Positions 36,872 through 46,013 of a stretch of 64,000 bases of DNA are shown here, piece by piece (positions within the stretch are counted from its first letter, which is position 1; each line of letters begins with the position of its first letter). The notes below the pieces were generated by a model that had not been told where the DNA came from, ran no database searches, and saw only the letters and a list, made by a program, of their open reading frames with translations. The translations under genes and the position numbers were made by a program. This DNA comes from SAR116 cluster bacterium AG-426-B08. GTDB lineage: Bacteria > Pseudomonadota > Alphaproteobacteria > Puniceispirillales > Marisalimonadaceae. The stretch covers positions 89,443 through 153,442 of the forward strand of contig QCNN01000001.1 of the NCBI GenBank assembly GCA_003213175.1, written 5' to 3'.

Positions 36872-38167
36872 TTATTTGCCTATGCAAAAATTAGAAAAAA
36901 TTTCATCAAAAATTTCTTCTATATCTATCGGGTTTGTTATAGAGCTTAATGCAGAAGAAGATAACCTTAATTCTTCTGCAATTAATTCAGTTTCTAAAAA
37001 AATAGAAATGTTTTTAATTCTTTTTAGAGCTTTAAGCGCGTTCTTTGCTGAATCAACTTGTCTTTTGTTAACTAAGAAAGATGACTCTCTTGGTTCTAAG
37101 CTACTAATATTATCAGTTATTTTTTTTAAAAGTTTTTCCATTTCTTTTTTATTCTTTATAGAAATACTTGTGTCTTCGTTTGTAAAAGGCTTTGTATTAA
37201 TATCACTTTTAGATCTAACATTTATAATTTTCTTATCATAATTATCTGAAAATAATTCAAAATCATTATCCACTGACAAATTTAAAATTATGTCTGAGTT
37301 TTTTATCATTTTTTTTGTTTTTTTTATACCCTCTTTTTCAATTAATGAGGAAGTTTTTCTAACTCCTGCAGTATCATAAAAATATACGGGGTATCCATTT
37401 AAATTAATTTTTTGTTCAATAATATCTCTTGTTGTTCCGGGCTGCTCCGTTACTATCGATACGTCCTTTTTTGCAATGTAGTTCATTAAAGTGCTTTTTC
37501 CAACATTTGGCTTGCCGACAATTACGATCAAGAAACCTGAGCGAATGGACGTATAAAAGGCACTATTATTTATTGATATTTTTATGTCTTTTATTAGATA
37601 ATCTAAGTTTTTGAGGAATTCTTTTTCTAAATTGAGTGGTATTTCTTCGTCTGAAAAATCAATTGCAAGCTCAATTTTAGTACTCAAATCTAATATTTGT
37701 TTTCTCCATAAATTTATCTTTCCTCTCAAATTTCCATCTATTTGAAAATTTGCAATTTCTAATTGTTTTTCTGTTTCTGCATTAATTATATCATTAATCG
37801 CTTCCGCTTGCGATAAGTCAATTTTTCCATTTAAGAATCCTCTTTTAGTAAATTCTCCTTTATTAGCTATTCTAAACTTTTTTTGTTTTGATAATGCTTG
37901 ATAAACTAAGTCTTCAATAATAATGCTACCATGAATATGTAATTCAAAAATATCTTCCCCTGTTATAGTATTTGGGCCTGGTAACCAAAAAACAACTGCT
38001 TTATCTATTAGTCGATTTTTGTAAGTTAATTTTGTTACTGAATATTTTTTTGGCTTTGGTAACTTAAAGTCAAAAATTTTTGTTATTTTCCGTGCTTCTG
38101 GCCCTGAAATCCGAATAATTTTTATTGAAGAAACATTTTGATTAGCTGAAGCATAAATTGTATCCAT
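36872..38167 (-). CDS. mnmE: tRNA modification GTPase MnmE
   Basis: A 431-residue protein started at the ATG at 38167 ([22 protein letters not shown]). N-terminal folate-binding domain with [22 protein letters not shown] domain with [24 protein letters not shown]-terminal FCIGK with the conserved cysteine. Forms the MnmE-MnmG complex. Slightly shorter than the usual 450 residues but with all motifs. Confidence 0.97.
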   Translation of the reverse strand: MDTIYASANQNVSSIKIIRISGPEARKITKIFDFKLPKPKKYSVTKLTYKNRLIDKAVVFWLPGPNTITGEDIFELHIHGSIIIEDLVYQALSKQKKFRIANKGEFTKRGFLNGKIDLSQAEAINDIINAETEKQLEIANFQIDGNLRGKINLWRKQILDLSTKIELAIDFSDEEIPLNLEKEFLKNLDYLIKDIKISINNSAFYTSIRSGFLIVIVGKPNVGKSTLMNYIAKKDVSIVTEQPGTTRDIIEQKINLNGYPVYFYDTAGVRKTSSLIEKEGIKKTKKMIKNSDIILNLSVDNDFELFSDNYDKKIINVRSKSDINTKPFTNEDTSISIKNKKEMEKLLKKITDNISSLEPRESSFLVNKRQVDSAKNALKALKRIKNISIFLETELIAEELRLSSSALSSITNPIDIEEIFDEIFSNFCIGK

Positions 38168-38188
38168 AATCAATTTTACGTATTTTAA

Positions 38189-38204
38189 TGTTTCACGTGA
38201 AACT
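38189..38204. other. parS-like centromere site between mnmE and rho
   Basis: TGTTTCACGTGAAACT matches the parS consensus at 15 of 16 positions (last A to T) with the core TTTCACGTGAAA intact. It fills the short gap between rho and mnmE, about 2.9 kb from the proposed oriC. Confidence 0.9.
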
Positions 38205-38205
38205 T

Positions 38206-39465
38206 TTACTTATTCATGGCTTTAAAGAAATCTTCGTTAGATTTACTTTGTCTAAGTTTTTCGACTAAAAACTCCATGGCATCAACTGCTCCCATTTGCA
38301 TTAAAATTCTTCTTAAAACCCACATTTTAGCCAAGGTGTCTTTTGATACAAGTAATTCTTCTTTTCTAGTTCCTGATTTTGTAACATCTATTGAAGGAAA
38401 CACCCTTTTATCTGAGAGTTTTCTATCTAATATAACTTCGCTGTTTCCTGTACCTTTAAACTCCTCAAATATAACTTCGTCCATCCTTGAACCTGTCTCA
38501 ACAAGCGCTGTAGCAATAATTGATAAAGATCCTCCTTCTTCTACGTTTCTAGCAGCTCCAAAAAAGCGCTTTGGTCTTTGTAAAGCATTTGCATCTACTC
38601 CACCTGTAAGGACCTTGCCGCTAGAAGGAATGACAGTGTTGTAAGCTCTTGCTAGTCTAGTAATAGAATCTAGTAATATTACTACGTCCCTTTTATGTTC
38701 AACTAGTCTTTTCGCTTTTTCAATTACCATCTCTGTAACTTGAACATGCCGTGTGGCTGGTTCATCAAATGTTGAACTTATAACTTCGCCATTGACTGAT
38801 CTTTGCATGTCAGTAACTTCTTCTGGTCTTTCATCAATTAATAAAACTAAAAGATAAATCTCCGGGTGATTTGTTGTAATAGCTTTAGCAATTGATTGTA
38901 ACATCATTGTTTTACCTGTCCTAGGTGGAGCTACAATCAAACCCCTTTGTCCTTTACCCATAGGTGAAACTAAATCTATTATTCTTGGAGTATAATCTTT
39001 ATCTTCTGGATTAAATTCACCTTCAAAATTTATTTTATTTTCTGGATATAACGGTGTTAAATTATCAAAATTTATTCTTTGCCTTAAACTTTCTGGGGGT
39101 TCAAAATTGATAGTTTCTATTTTTAATAATGCAAAATATCTTTCTCCATCCTTTGGTGACCTGATCTCACCTTCAACTGTGTCACCTGTTCTCAAACCAA
39201 ATTTTCTTACTTGACTTGGTGAGACGTATATGTCATCTGGGCCAGCCAAATAATTTGATTCTGGCGAACGCAAAAAACCAAATCCATCCGCTAAGACTTC
39301 CAAAACGCCTGTACCATATATGGCAACATCATCTTCTGCTAGTTTTTTTAAACATGCAAACATCATATCTTGTTTTCTTAAAGTACTTAAATTTTCGATT
39401 TTCAAGCTTTCTGCGTAAGATAACAAATCTGAAGGGGATTTAGCCTTTAATTCTTTTAAATGCAT
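38206..39465 (-). CDS. rho: Transcription termination factor Rho
   Basis: A 419-residue hexameric RNA helicase. The N-terminal RNA-binding part has [31 protein letters not shown]; Walker A is [13 protein letters not shown], Walker [17 protein letters not shown], followed by [20 protein letters not shown] and the C-terminal [10 protein letters not shown]. Full length. With one intrinsic terminator visible in 64 kb, termination here must lean heavily on Rho. Confidence 0.98.
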   Translation of the reverse strand: MHLKELKAKSPSDLLSYAESLKIENLSTLRKQDMMFACLKKLAEDDVAIYGTGVLEVLADGFGFLRSPESNYLAGPDDIYVSPSQVRKFGLRTGDTVEGEIRSPKDGERYFALLKIETINFEPPESLRQRINFDNLTPLYPENKINFEGEFNPEDKDYTPRIIDLVSPMGKGQRGLIVAPPRTGKTMMLQSIAKAITTNHPEIYLLVLLIDERPEEVTDMQRSVNGEVISSTFDEPATRHVQVTEMVIEKAKRLVEHKRDVVILLDSITRLARAYNTVIPSSGKVLTGGVDANALQRPKRFFGAARNVEEGGSLSIIATALVETGSRMDEVIFEEFKGTGNSEVILDRKLSDKRVFPSIDVTKSGTRKEELLVSKDTLAKMWVLRRILMQMGAVDAMEFLVEKLRQSKSNEDFFKAMNK

Positions 39466-39514
39466 GTTTATGTTCTCAATTTTTACGGATGTTTAAAATT
39501 ATGAATATTTGTTT

Positions 39515-39949
39515 TTACATTATATTTGGTTTAACTACAACTAGAAAAATAATTATAATCATTAATAAAGTCGGAATTTCATTTATTTTTCTATAAAAAT
39601 TAGGGGTATTAAGGTTTTTTTTTCCTTCAAAAGCTTTTCTTTTCTTTGCTAAATAACCATGAAACCCAAACATAAAAAAAAGTAAAATTAACTTTAGCTG
39701 AAAATATCTCTCAAATACTAAACTCGTATTCAGGTGTATCATTAATATACCTGATAAAAAAACAATCAGCATTGACGGCAACATTATAATTTTCATCAAT
39801 CTTTTTTCCATAATAGTAAAGATTTCCGCTGTAATTGATTCAGGATGACACTCTGAGTGATAAACAAATAATCTTGGCAAATATAATAAACCAACCATCC
39901 AAGAAATTATAGATATTAAATGAATGACTTTTAAGTATAAATAAATCAT
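39515..39949 (-). CDS. hemJ: HemJ-type protoporphyrinogen IX oxidase (membrane protein)
   Basis: A 144-residue protein with four hydrophobic segments (about 3-23, 51-69, 79-97, 122-142). The first contains LKVIHLISIISWMVGLLYLPRLFVYH, the HemJ signature with a haem-ligand histidine; LKLILLFFMFGFHGYLAKKRKAF is also typical. It makes protoporphyrin IX. It overlaps hemE by four bases, and the hemE-hemJ-rho order is ancestral. Confidence 0.93.
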   Translation of the reverse strand: MIYLYLKVIHLISIISWMVGLLYLPRLFVYHSECHPESITAEIFTIMEKRLMKIIMLPSMLIVFLSGILMIHLNTSLVFERYFQLKLILLFFMFGFHGYLAKKRKAFEGKKNLNTPNFYRKINEIPTLLMIIIIFLVVVKPNIM

Positions 39950-40959
39950 TTTGTACTTCTAACACAGTTTATAATTTCAATTATACTCTCAACTTTGGCT
40001 TCTGGCGTAATACCATGACCTAAATTAAAAATATGAACTCTTTTTTCTAAAATTGACAAAACTTTTTCCACATTGTTTTTCAACAAATTAAAATTCTTTT
40101 GAGTTAAAATCATTGGATCCAAATTTCCTTGTAAAGCAACCTCTGAGTTTATATTTCTTTCCATCCACTCAAGATCTGCGGACCAATCCAAAGATACAAC
40201 GTCAACTAAACTTTCATAAGAGTATCTAACAAATTTTTCTCCTGCTTTAAATGGAAAACCAATAATAGGACAATTTATATTTCTATCTCTAAGTTCTTGC
40301 ACAATTTTCCGTGTTGGGTCTATAGCTAGTTTATTCCAATATGTATTAGGTATCATATGTGACCATGTGTCAAAAATCATTAAAACATCACATCCTGAGT
40401 TTGCCTGAAATTCAAGAAAATCGACGACTGAGTATATTAACTTATTGAATAATGTAAAAAATAATTTATTTTCGAACCATAAATGTTTTCTAACTTTTTC
40501 AAAATTTTTTGATGTTCCTCCCTCTATCATGTAACAAATTAATGTCCAAGGTGCGCCTGCAAAACCAATTAAAGATTTCTTTTTATTTAATGAGTATTTT
40601 ATTTCTTTGATTGCATTACCAATACAATGTACTTTATTTATTTTTAAAGAATTTTTTAATATTGTATCAAAATTTATTGGTGCTAATAAAGGTCCATGAT
40701 TTTGTTTAAAATCTACTTTTTGACCAAGCAACCAAGGTATAATTAAAATATCCGAGAAAAGTATAGCAGCATCTAAATCGTAATATTTTAATGGCAACAA
40801 AGATGATTCAATTACTAATTTTTCGTTTAGACAAAAATTAATAAAGTTTTGTTCTTTATTTCTAAGTTTTTTATATTCTTTTAAATGTCTTCCCGATTGT
40901 CTCATAAACCAAATAGGAGTATAACTTCTATTTTTTTTTATTAATGTATCTAATAACAT
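39946..40959 (-). CDS. hemE: Uroporphyrinogen III decarboxylase
   Basis: A 337-residue haem-pathway enzyme: PIWFMRQSGRHLKEYKKLR at the start, AAILFSDILIIPWLLG, GFAGAPWTLICYMIEGG, and LQGNLDPMIL and FNLGHGITPEAKVE near the end. It is the gene next to the replication origin in Caulobacter and relatives, and here it borders the proposed oriC. Confidence 0.97.
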   Translation of the reverse strand: MLLDTLIKKNRSYTPIWFMRQSGRHLKEYKKLRNKEQNFINFCLNEKLVIESSLLPLKYYDLDAAILFSDILIIPWLLGQKVDFKQNHGPLLAPINFDTILKNSLKINKVHCIGNAIKEIKYSLNKKKSLIGFAGAPWTLICYMIEGGTSKNFEKVRKHLWFENKLFFTLFNKLIYSVVDFLEFQANSGCDVLMIFDTWSHMIPNTYWNKLAIDPTRKIVQELRDRNINCPIIGFPFKAGEKFVRYSYESLVDVVSLDWSADLEWMERNINSEVALQGNLDPMILTQKNFNLLKNNVEKVLSILEKRVHIFNLGHGITPEAKVESIIEIINCVRSTK

Positions 40960-41018
40960 AATATATATATATATATAATTGATGTTGATGTATTCTGTTT
41001 TTTGTTGAAAAAAGTTAA

Positions 41019-41033
41019 TTAATATTCTATTAA
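41019..41033 (+). promoter_or_regulatory. CtrA-type motif TTAA-N7-TTAA in oriC
   Basis: TTAATATTCTATTAA, followed by C, matches the full TTAA-N7-TTAAC consensus. In Caulobacter CtrA binds such sites in the origin to block initiation. The AT-rich base composition makes a chance match fairly likely. Confidence 0.35.
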
Positions 41034-41101
41034 CAGGTTTATAAAAAATAACTCATTGTTTTTAAATGATAAAAACATTGTATACAATTATGTTGATTAA
41101 T

Positions 41102-41110
41102 TTATACACA
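41102..41110 (+). other. DnaA box
   Basis: TTATACACA agrees exactly with TTATNCACA, the high-affinity DnaA consensus. Confidence 0.8.
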
Positions 41111-41131
41111 GATATACCTTAACATAAAAAA

Positions 41132-41140
41132 TGTGGAAAA
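41132..41140 (-). other. DnaA box (minus strand)
   Basis: Read on the complement, TTTTCCACA, a one-base variant (TTWTNCACA) of the DnaA box, 21 bases from the first one. Confidence 0.65.
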
Positions 41141-41190
41141 AAATTGATATCAGGAAAATTTTCTTTTTTTGAACAAAGAAAAAGATAAAT

Positions 41191-41199
41191 TGTGGAAAA
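41191..41199 (-). other. DnaA box (minus strand) next to the coaE start
   Basis: TTTTCCACA on the complement, ending two bases before the coaE ATG, so DnaA binding could also affect coaE transcription. Confidence 0.6.
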
Positions 41200-41200
41200 G

Positions 41201-41800
41201 ATGATAAAAATTGGGATAACAGGTTCTATAGGAATGGGCAAAACAACGATAAGCAAAATGTTGAGTTGCATAAATGTTCCTGTCTTTGATTCTGACTTAG
41301 TAGTAGGAAAAATTTTAAATTCAAATGGTTCAGTTATAAGTAAATTAAATACAATATGGCCGGGAGTTTTAATAAAGAAAAAAAATACAATAGATAAAAA
41401 AAAGCTAAGGAAAATTGTTTTTTCAAATGAAAAAGATAGAAAAAAACTTGAAAAAATATTACATCCCTTAGTAGAAAAAGATAAATTAAAATTCATCAAA
41501 AAACATGAAAAAAGAAAGATACTCGCTTTTGATGTACCGCTATTATACGAAACAGGTCAGCAAAAAAAATACGATTATATATTTTTAGCATCTTGTAAAT
41601 TTTCAACACAAATAAGTAGAGTTCTCAAAAGAAGAGGAATGACTAACGAGATTTTTAAGAAAATTAATAAATCACAAATGAACACAGAAGAAAAAATTAA
41701 AATGAAACCAATAGTTATAAATACAGACCGATTAAAAATTTTCACTTTTTTCGATGTTATGATAAACATTTTATATATAAAAAAAAAGGGCTACAAGTAA
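41201..41800 (+). CDS. coaE: Dephospho-CoA kinase
   Basis: A 199-residue P-loop kinase completing coenzyme A synthesis. MIKIGITGSIGMGKTTISKML gives the Walker A; VPVFDSDLVVGKIL, LHPLVEKDK, AFDVPLLYETG and a C-terminal NTD-type region follow. The ATG at 41201 is preferred to a GTG at 41192 because it puts the P-loop at the usual position and leaves a DnaA box outside the gene. coaE-dnaQ-secB is the ancestral order. Confidence 0.94.
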   Translation: MIKIGITGSIGMGKTTISKMLSCINVPVFDSDLVVGKILNSNGSVISKLNTIWPGVLIKKKNTIDKKKLRKIVFSNEKDRKKLEKILHPLVEKDKLKFIKKHEKRKILAFDVPLLYETGQQKKYDYIFLASCKFSTQISRVLKRRGMTNEIFKKINKSQMNTEEKIKMKPIVINTDRLKIFTFFDVMINILYIKKKGYK

Positions 41801-41804
41801 AAAA

Positions 41805-42509
41805 ATGAATGAAAATAGAAAGTTAGTATTAGATACGGAAACAACAGGATTAAATGTAGAAAATGGTGATAGGATTATAGAAATTGGTATAGTTGAATTA
41901 ATTGATAAAACAAAAACAGGAAATAATTATCAAATATATATTAATCCTGAGAGAAAAATTGAGAAAAGTGCACAAAAGATACATGGTTTAAGTAATGATT
42001 TTCTTGATAAAAAACCAAAATTTCATGAAATTGCAAATGAATTGATTAGTTATATATCGAATTCAACTTTAATTATTCATAACGCAGAGTTTGATATTAA
42101 ATTTTTAGACTTCGAATTAGAAAATTGTGGTTACAACAAATTATCTAACAATGTTGAAGATACTATGTTAATGGCTAGAAAAGAATATCCAGGACAGTCT
42201 GTAAGTTTGGATTCGTTATGTAGAAAACTCAAAATTGATAGATCAGCTAGAAGTCGACATGGAGCATTGTTAGACGCTGATTTATTATCATCTGTTTACA
42301 TAGAAATGACCTCGGGAAAACAAGCTTTTTTAAATTTTGATAAAAATAAGCAAAAGGATCTATCAAAAGGAAGCAATAATGCTTTAACTCAAAATCTAAG
42401 ATTAGACCGAAAATCTATAAATTATCTTCCAAAGGAAGAATATCAGAATCACATAAAATTTATAGAAACTATCGATCATTCTTTATGGGAACAATTAAAT
42501 AAAGATTAA
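41805..42509 (+). CDS. dnaQ: DNA polymerase III subunit epsilon (3'-5' exonuclease)
   Basis: A 234-residue proofreading subunit with ExoI LVLDTETTGLN, ExoII HNAEFDIKFLD and ExoIII HGALLDADLL (the catalytic His-Asp). The C-terminal about 60 residues would bind the polymerase. It follows coaE after four bases and overlaps the convergent secB by four. Confidence 0.95.
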   Translation: MNENRKLVLDTETTGLNVENGDRIIEIGIVELIDKTKTGNNYQIYINPERKIEKSAQKIHGLSNDFLDKKPKFHEIANELISYISNSTLIIHNAEFDIKFLDFELENCGYNKLSNNVEDTMLMARKEYPGQSVSLDSLCRKLKIDRSARSRHGALLDADLLSSVYIEMTSGKQAFLNFDKNKQKDLSKGSNNALTQNLRLDRKSINYLPKEEYQNHIKFIETIDHSLWEQLNKD

Positions 42510-42940
42510 CTTTTATAAACCTTTTCAAAATCAAAGGGTTGGATGATTAGAGGATTAAAGCCACCGTCTTTAGTGATGTCGGCAATTATGGATCTGGCAA
42601 ACGGAAACAAAAAGTGTGCTGCTTCTATAACAAAATATTTTTTATCATTATCTTTTTTTTCGTCGAACTGTGATGAAAAAAGACCAGCATATTGTAATTC
42701 AAGCAAAAAAATTATATTTTCGTCAAATTTTGCATCAGCTTTGATCTTTAAATTTAACTCATGCATATTTTTACCTAAATTAGTTAAGTTTAGCTCAATA
42801 TCAAACTTAACTTCTGGCTCTATATTCGCCGGAACGGTTTTAGGTGATAGTGGATTTTCGAATGATAAATCTTTTATATACTGTTTTACAACATTTAGGT
42901 TTGGGTTTTTTGATTGCTTGTTTGTGGAGTTTTTTTTCAT
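42506..42940 (-). CDS. secB: Protein-export chaperone SecB
   Basis: A 144-residue product from the ATG at 42940 (MKKNSTNKQ); a longer reading to 42991 adds a hydrophobic leader not expected of this cytosolic chaperone. Typical segments are YIKDLSFENPLSPK, VKFDIELNLTNLGKNMHELNLKI, FLLELQYAGLF and FLFPFARSIIADITKDGGFNPLIIQPFDF. It delivers unfolded preproteins to SecA. It lies convergent with dnaQ and divergent from the Tim44-like gene. Confidence 0.95.
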   Translation of the reverse strand: MKKNSTNKQSKNPNLNVVKQYIKDLSFENPLSPKTVPANIEPEVKFDIELNLTNLGKNMHELNLKIKADAKFDENIIFLLELQYAGLFSSQFDEKKDNDKKYFVIEAAHFLFPFARSIIADITKDGGFNPLIIQPFDFEKVYKS

Positions 42941-43046
42941 ATTTATTACCATTTTTACGATATTGGGATTGAAGAAATTAATAAAAATCATATATTAATT
43001 GAAAACTTATTGCTTTTAACTTAAATTACATTATGGGTCAACAGAT

Positions 43047-43691
43047 ATGCAATCTTTACCATTTATAGACATAATAATTTTTGCGATTATAGCTGTATTT
43101 TTAATATTTAGATTGCGAAATATACTTGGCGAAAAAACAGGATTTGATCCTAAAGCTGACAATCAAAGTAAAACCCCTAAAAATGAAAAGGTCTCAAATG
43201 TTGTTGACTTTACAAAAAAAGTTGAAAATTTAAAAGAATATGAATTTTCTAGCGAAATAAGAGAAATAATGAAGATTGACAATAGTTTCAAAATTGATGA
43301 ATTTATTTCTGGAGCTAATACTTTTTTTAAAATGGTAGTTAATGGATTTGTAGAGGGAAATATTGAGAACATAAAAAAATATGTTAAGCCAAAAATCTTT
43401 AAAGATTTTCAAAATGCAATTGATGAAAGAATAAAAGAGAAAGAAAAGTTAATAATAGATATACTTAGCATAAATCACACGAAAATTAAAAACATAAAAA
43501 TAAAAGGTAATATTGTAAAGTTAGAAGTAATTTTCGATACAGTTCAGATAAAAGCTTTACAAGACATAAATGATGAGATTATAGATGGGGATTTAGATGA
43601 AAAGATTGAAGTTAAAGATATGTGGACCTTTGAGAGAAATTTTAAACTTCAAAGTAAAAATTGGACTTTAATTGAAACATCAACAAATTAA
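43047..43691 (+). CDS. Tim44-like domain membrane protein
   Basis: A 214-residue protein with one N-terminal membrane segment (SLPFIDIIIFAIIAVFLIFRL) and a C-terminal Tim44-type domain (from about 85: ANTFFKMVVNGFVEGNIENIKKYV ... WTFERNFKLQSKNWTLIET). Such proteins (TimA-like) stand beside secB in Alphaproteobacteria and resemble the mitochondrial import component Tim44; the bacterial role is unclear, probably inner-membrane protein handling. Confidence 0.88.
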   Translation: MQSLPFIDIIIFAIIAVFLIFRLRNILGEKTGFDPKADNQSKTPKNEKVSNVVDFTKKVENLKEYEFSSEIREIMKIDNSFKIDEFISGANTFFKMVVNGFVEGNIENIKKYVKPKIFKDFQNAIDERIKEKEKLIIDILSINHTKIKNIKIKGNIVKLEVIFDTVQIKALQDINDEIIDGDLDEKIEVKDMWTFERNFKLQSKNWTLIETSTN

Positions 43692-43699
43692 ATTTTTAA

Positions 43700-44176
43700 A
43701 TGACCAAACTGACAGATGAAGATGTATCACTGTGGAACTTGTATAAGTCAAAGCTCAAGACAATTACAAAAAAAATAGATAACTACAATATTAATAATTT
43801 ATCAAAAGACAAAAAGACATTAAATATTTCAAATCAAGACTTCTTCCTTGAAGATAAAACCATAAAATTATTAAAAAAAAATCAAATAAAGATAGATAAA
43901 GCTCTAGATTTGCATGGTTTAACTGAGTTAGAAGCAAAAGAATGTGTTAATGAATTTGTTTTTAATTCCTTTAAAAACAAACAAAGAAATTTAGTTATTA
44001 TAACAGGTAAGGGAATTAACAATAAAGGGATACTAAAAAGAAAAACACCTACTTGGCTTCATAACGAAGAAATATCAAAGTTTATTGTTGGTTTCACTTC
44101 AATGCCAAAATCTGCTGGCGGTGATGGAGCAATTTTTATAAAATTAAAGAATAGAAATAAATATATAAAAGATTAA
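43700..44176 (+). CDS. Smr-domain protein
   Basis: A 158-residue protein with a C-terminal Smr domain: ALDLHGLTELEAKECVNEFV (the DLHG motif), LVIITGKGINNKG (the TGKG motif) and a closing GGDGAIFIKLK. Small Smr proteins are nucleases or nucleic-acid binders; a target is not known. It follows the Tim44-like gene by eight bases and precedes hisB by 11, where many relatives also have mltA; that gene is absent here. Confidence 0.9.
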   Translation: MTKLTDEDVSLWNLYKSKLKTITKKIDNYNINNLSKDKKTLNISNQDFFLEDKTIKLLKKNQIKIDKALDLHGLTELEAKECVNEFVFNSFKNKQRNLVIITGKGINNKGILKRKTPTWLHNEEISKFIVGFTSMPKSAGGDGAIFIKLKNRNKYIKD

Positions 44177-44187
44177 TTTATACTATT

Positions 44188-44793
44188 ATGATTAATTACA
44201 AAATAATTCGAAAAAGTTCTATAAATAGAAAAACTTCAGAAACAAATATTAAGACAGAAGTTAATATTGATGGAACAGGAAAACATAACATAGAAACTCC
44301 AGTCCCTTTTTTTACGCACATGTTAGAACAATTGGCAAAGCATAGTGGAGTTGATCTAAGTATCAAATGTAAAGGTGACATAGAAATTGATGCGCATCAT
44401 ACTATAGAAGACTTGGGTTGGACAATTGGTCAAGCATTTGATAAAGCTTTGAAGGATAGAAGAGGTATTAACAGATTCGCAAATATTGCTTTGCCAATGG
44501 ACGAATGTTTAACAAACTGCTCGATTGATGTTTCAGGTCGACCGTGGTTGGTTTGGAAAGTTATTCTACCAAATAAAAAAATTGGTGAAATAGAATCAGA
44601 AATATTTAGAGAATTTTTTCAGGCTTTTTCCCAATCTGCAAAAATGACTATTCATATTCAAAATATTTATGGAACAAATGCTCACCACATTATCGAGTCA
44701 TGTTTTAAAGCTCTAGCAGTGTCTCTAAAATATAGTTTAATAATAAATGATCAATTTGCAGATCAAGTACCTTCTACTAAAGGTAAAATTTAA
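44188..44793 (+). CDS. hisB: Imidazoleglycerol-phosphate dehydratase
   Basis: A 201-residue enzyme of histidine synthesis. Metal-binding histidines are in TPVPFFTHMLEQLAKHSGVDL, DAHHTIEDLGWTIGQA and NAHHIIESCFKALAVSLK; PMDECLTNCSIDVSGRPW is also diagnostic. It is monofunctional, without the phosphatase domain. It heads the cluster hisB-hisH-GNAT-hisA-hisF-hisE. Confidence 0.97.
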   Translation: MINYKIIRKSSINRKTSETNIKTEVNIDGTGKHNIETPVPFFTHMLEQLAKHSGVDLSIKCKGDIEIDAHHTIEDLGWTIGQAFDKALKDRRGINRFANIALPMDECLTNCSIDVSGRPWLVWKVILPNKKIGEIESEIFREFFQAFSQSAKMTIHIQNIYGTNAHHIIESCFKALAVSLKYSLIINDQFADQVPSTKGKI

Positions 44794-44802
44794 ATAGTTA
44801 AA

Positions 44803-45453
44803 ATGATATTATTAATACTTGATTATGGCTCTGGTAATATAAAATCTGTTTATAATTCTATTAAGCAAGTTTTGAAAGACAATAATCTTAATTATAAAAT
44901 TATAGTTTCAAACAACATAAGTAATATTAATAAAAGCGATTATATTATATTGCCAGGTGTAGGTTCATTTGGTAATTGCATGGAAAACTTATCCAATAAA
45001 CCTGGTCTTTTAGATAATCTTGAAGAATTTGTTTTTATTAAAAAAAAACCATTTCTAGGCATTTGTGTTGGAATGCAACTAATTGCTGAATATGGTCTAG
45101 AAAATGGTAAAACTAATGGTTTAGGGTGGATTGAAGGTAGAGTTAAACATTTGGATATTCAAGGGAATTTAAGCAAAGAAAAGTTGAAAATACCTCATAT
45201 GGGATGGAATAACTTAAAGGTAAATTATAAAAATAAGTTATTTGATAAAGTTAATGAACAAGATCAATTTTATTTTCTTCATTCATACTTCTTTGAAGTG
45301 GAGAACATTAGAAATATACTTGCTTCTTCTTATTACGGCATGTCTTTTCCATCTGTTGTTTGTAAAGAAAATATTATAGGAGTACAATTTCACCCAGAAA
45401 AAAGTGGTAATTCTGGACAAAAAGTTTTAATAAATTGGTTAAATAATTATTGA
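44803..45453 (+). CDS. hisH: Imidazole glycerol phosphate synthase, glutaminase subunit
   Basis: A 216-residue class I glutamine amidotransferase. The nucleophile is in PFLGICVGMQLIAEYG, the His-Glu pair in VQFHPEKSG; the start LDYGSGNIKSVYNSI and oxyanion ILPGVGSFGNCM are typical. It supplies ammonia to HisF, encoded downstream. Confidence 0.97.
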   Translation: MILLILDYGSGNIKSVYNSIKQVLKDNNLNYKIIVSNNISNINKSDYIILPGVGSFGNCMENLSNKPGLLDNLEEFVFIKKKPFLGICVGMQLIAEYGLENGKTNGLGWIEGRVKHLDIQGNLSKEKLKIPHMGWNNLKVNYKNKLFDKVNEQDQFYFLHSYFFEVENIRNILASSYYGMSFPSVVCKENIIGVQFHPEKSGNSGQKVLINWLNNY

Positions 45454-45461
45454 GAAAGAAA

Positions 45462-46010
45462 ATGAGTACGGATAAATTCAAAATTAATTTACCAGAACCT
45501 AATGTTAAAGCTCAAAAAGTTACATCATTAAATAAAATAGATTTGCAAGAATTATGTGATGCTACTGAAGAAGCTATTGAACATGATGGTGGCTTTGGTT
45601 GGTTAAAAGCCCCTACCAGAAAAAAACTAGAAGATTATTGGAAAGGTGTTATTTTAATTCCAGAGAGAATTTTAATTGTTGGTAAGTTAGATAATATATT
45701 GGCTGGATCAGTTCAGTTGATAAAACCTGCAAGAAATAATGAGGCACAATCGCATTTATGTAATTTGAGTACCTTTTTTCTTGCATCTTGGGCTAGAGGC
45801 TATGGACTTGCAAAATCAGTATTTGAAGAGGCAGAAAAAGAAGCAAAATCAGAAGGTTTTAAGGTTATAACACTAGAAGTAAGAGAAACTCAATCAAGGG
45901 CAATTCAAATTTATGAGCAGGCTGGTTTTGTGCAATGTGGGGTAAACCCAAAATCAGCTTATGTAAATAATAAATTTATTTCAGGATACTATTATTATAA
46001 AGAAATTTAA
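45462..46010 (+). CDS. GNAT-family N-acetyltransferase in the his operon
   Basis: A 182-residue protein from the ATG at 45462 (a TTG at 45450 overlaps the hisH stop and is less likely). Motif A is LASWARGYGLAKSVFEEAEKEAK, motif B TQSRAIQIYEQAGFVQCG. The substrate is unknown. It stands between hisH and hisA with gaps of eight and three bases, so it is part of the operon, but no histidine step needs an acetyltransferase of this type. Confidence 0.88.
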   Translation: MSTDKFKINLPEPNVKAQKVTSLNKIDLQELCDATEEAIEHDGGFGWLKAPTRKKLEDYWKGVILIPERILIVGKLDNILAGSVQLIKPARNNEAQSHLCNLSTFFLASWARGYGLAKSVFEEAEKEAKSEGFKVITLEVRETQSRAIQIYEQAGFVQCGVNPKSAYVNNKFISGYYYYKEI

Positions 46011-46013
46011 TTA

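Larger units (their letters stand above)
40960..41200. other. Probable chromosomal replication origin (oriC)
   Basis: A 241-base non-coding gap between hemE (leftward) and coaE (rightward). It holds an alternating AT run (40960-40977), one exact DnaA box TTATACACA (41102-41110, plus) and two TTTTCCACA boxes on the minus strand (41132-41140 and 41191-41199), a 12-base palindrome ATTGTATACAAT (41077-41088) and a CtrA-type motif (41019-41033). Genes are on the minus strand for 8 kb to the left and mostly plus to the right, as expected for divergent replication. The hemE-side location matches the Caulobacter origin, and parABS is close. Confidence 0.8.
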
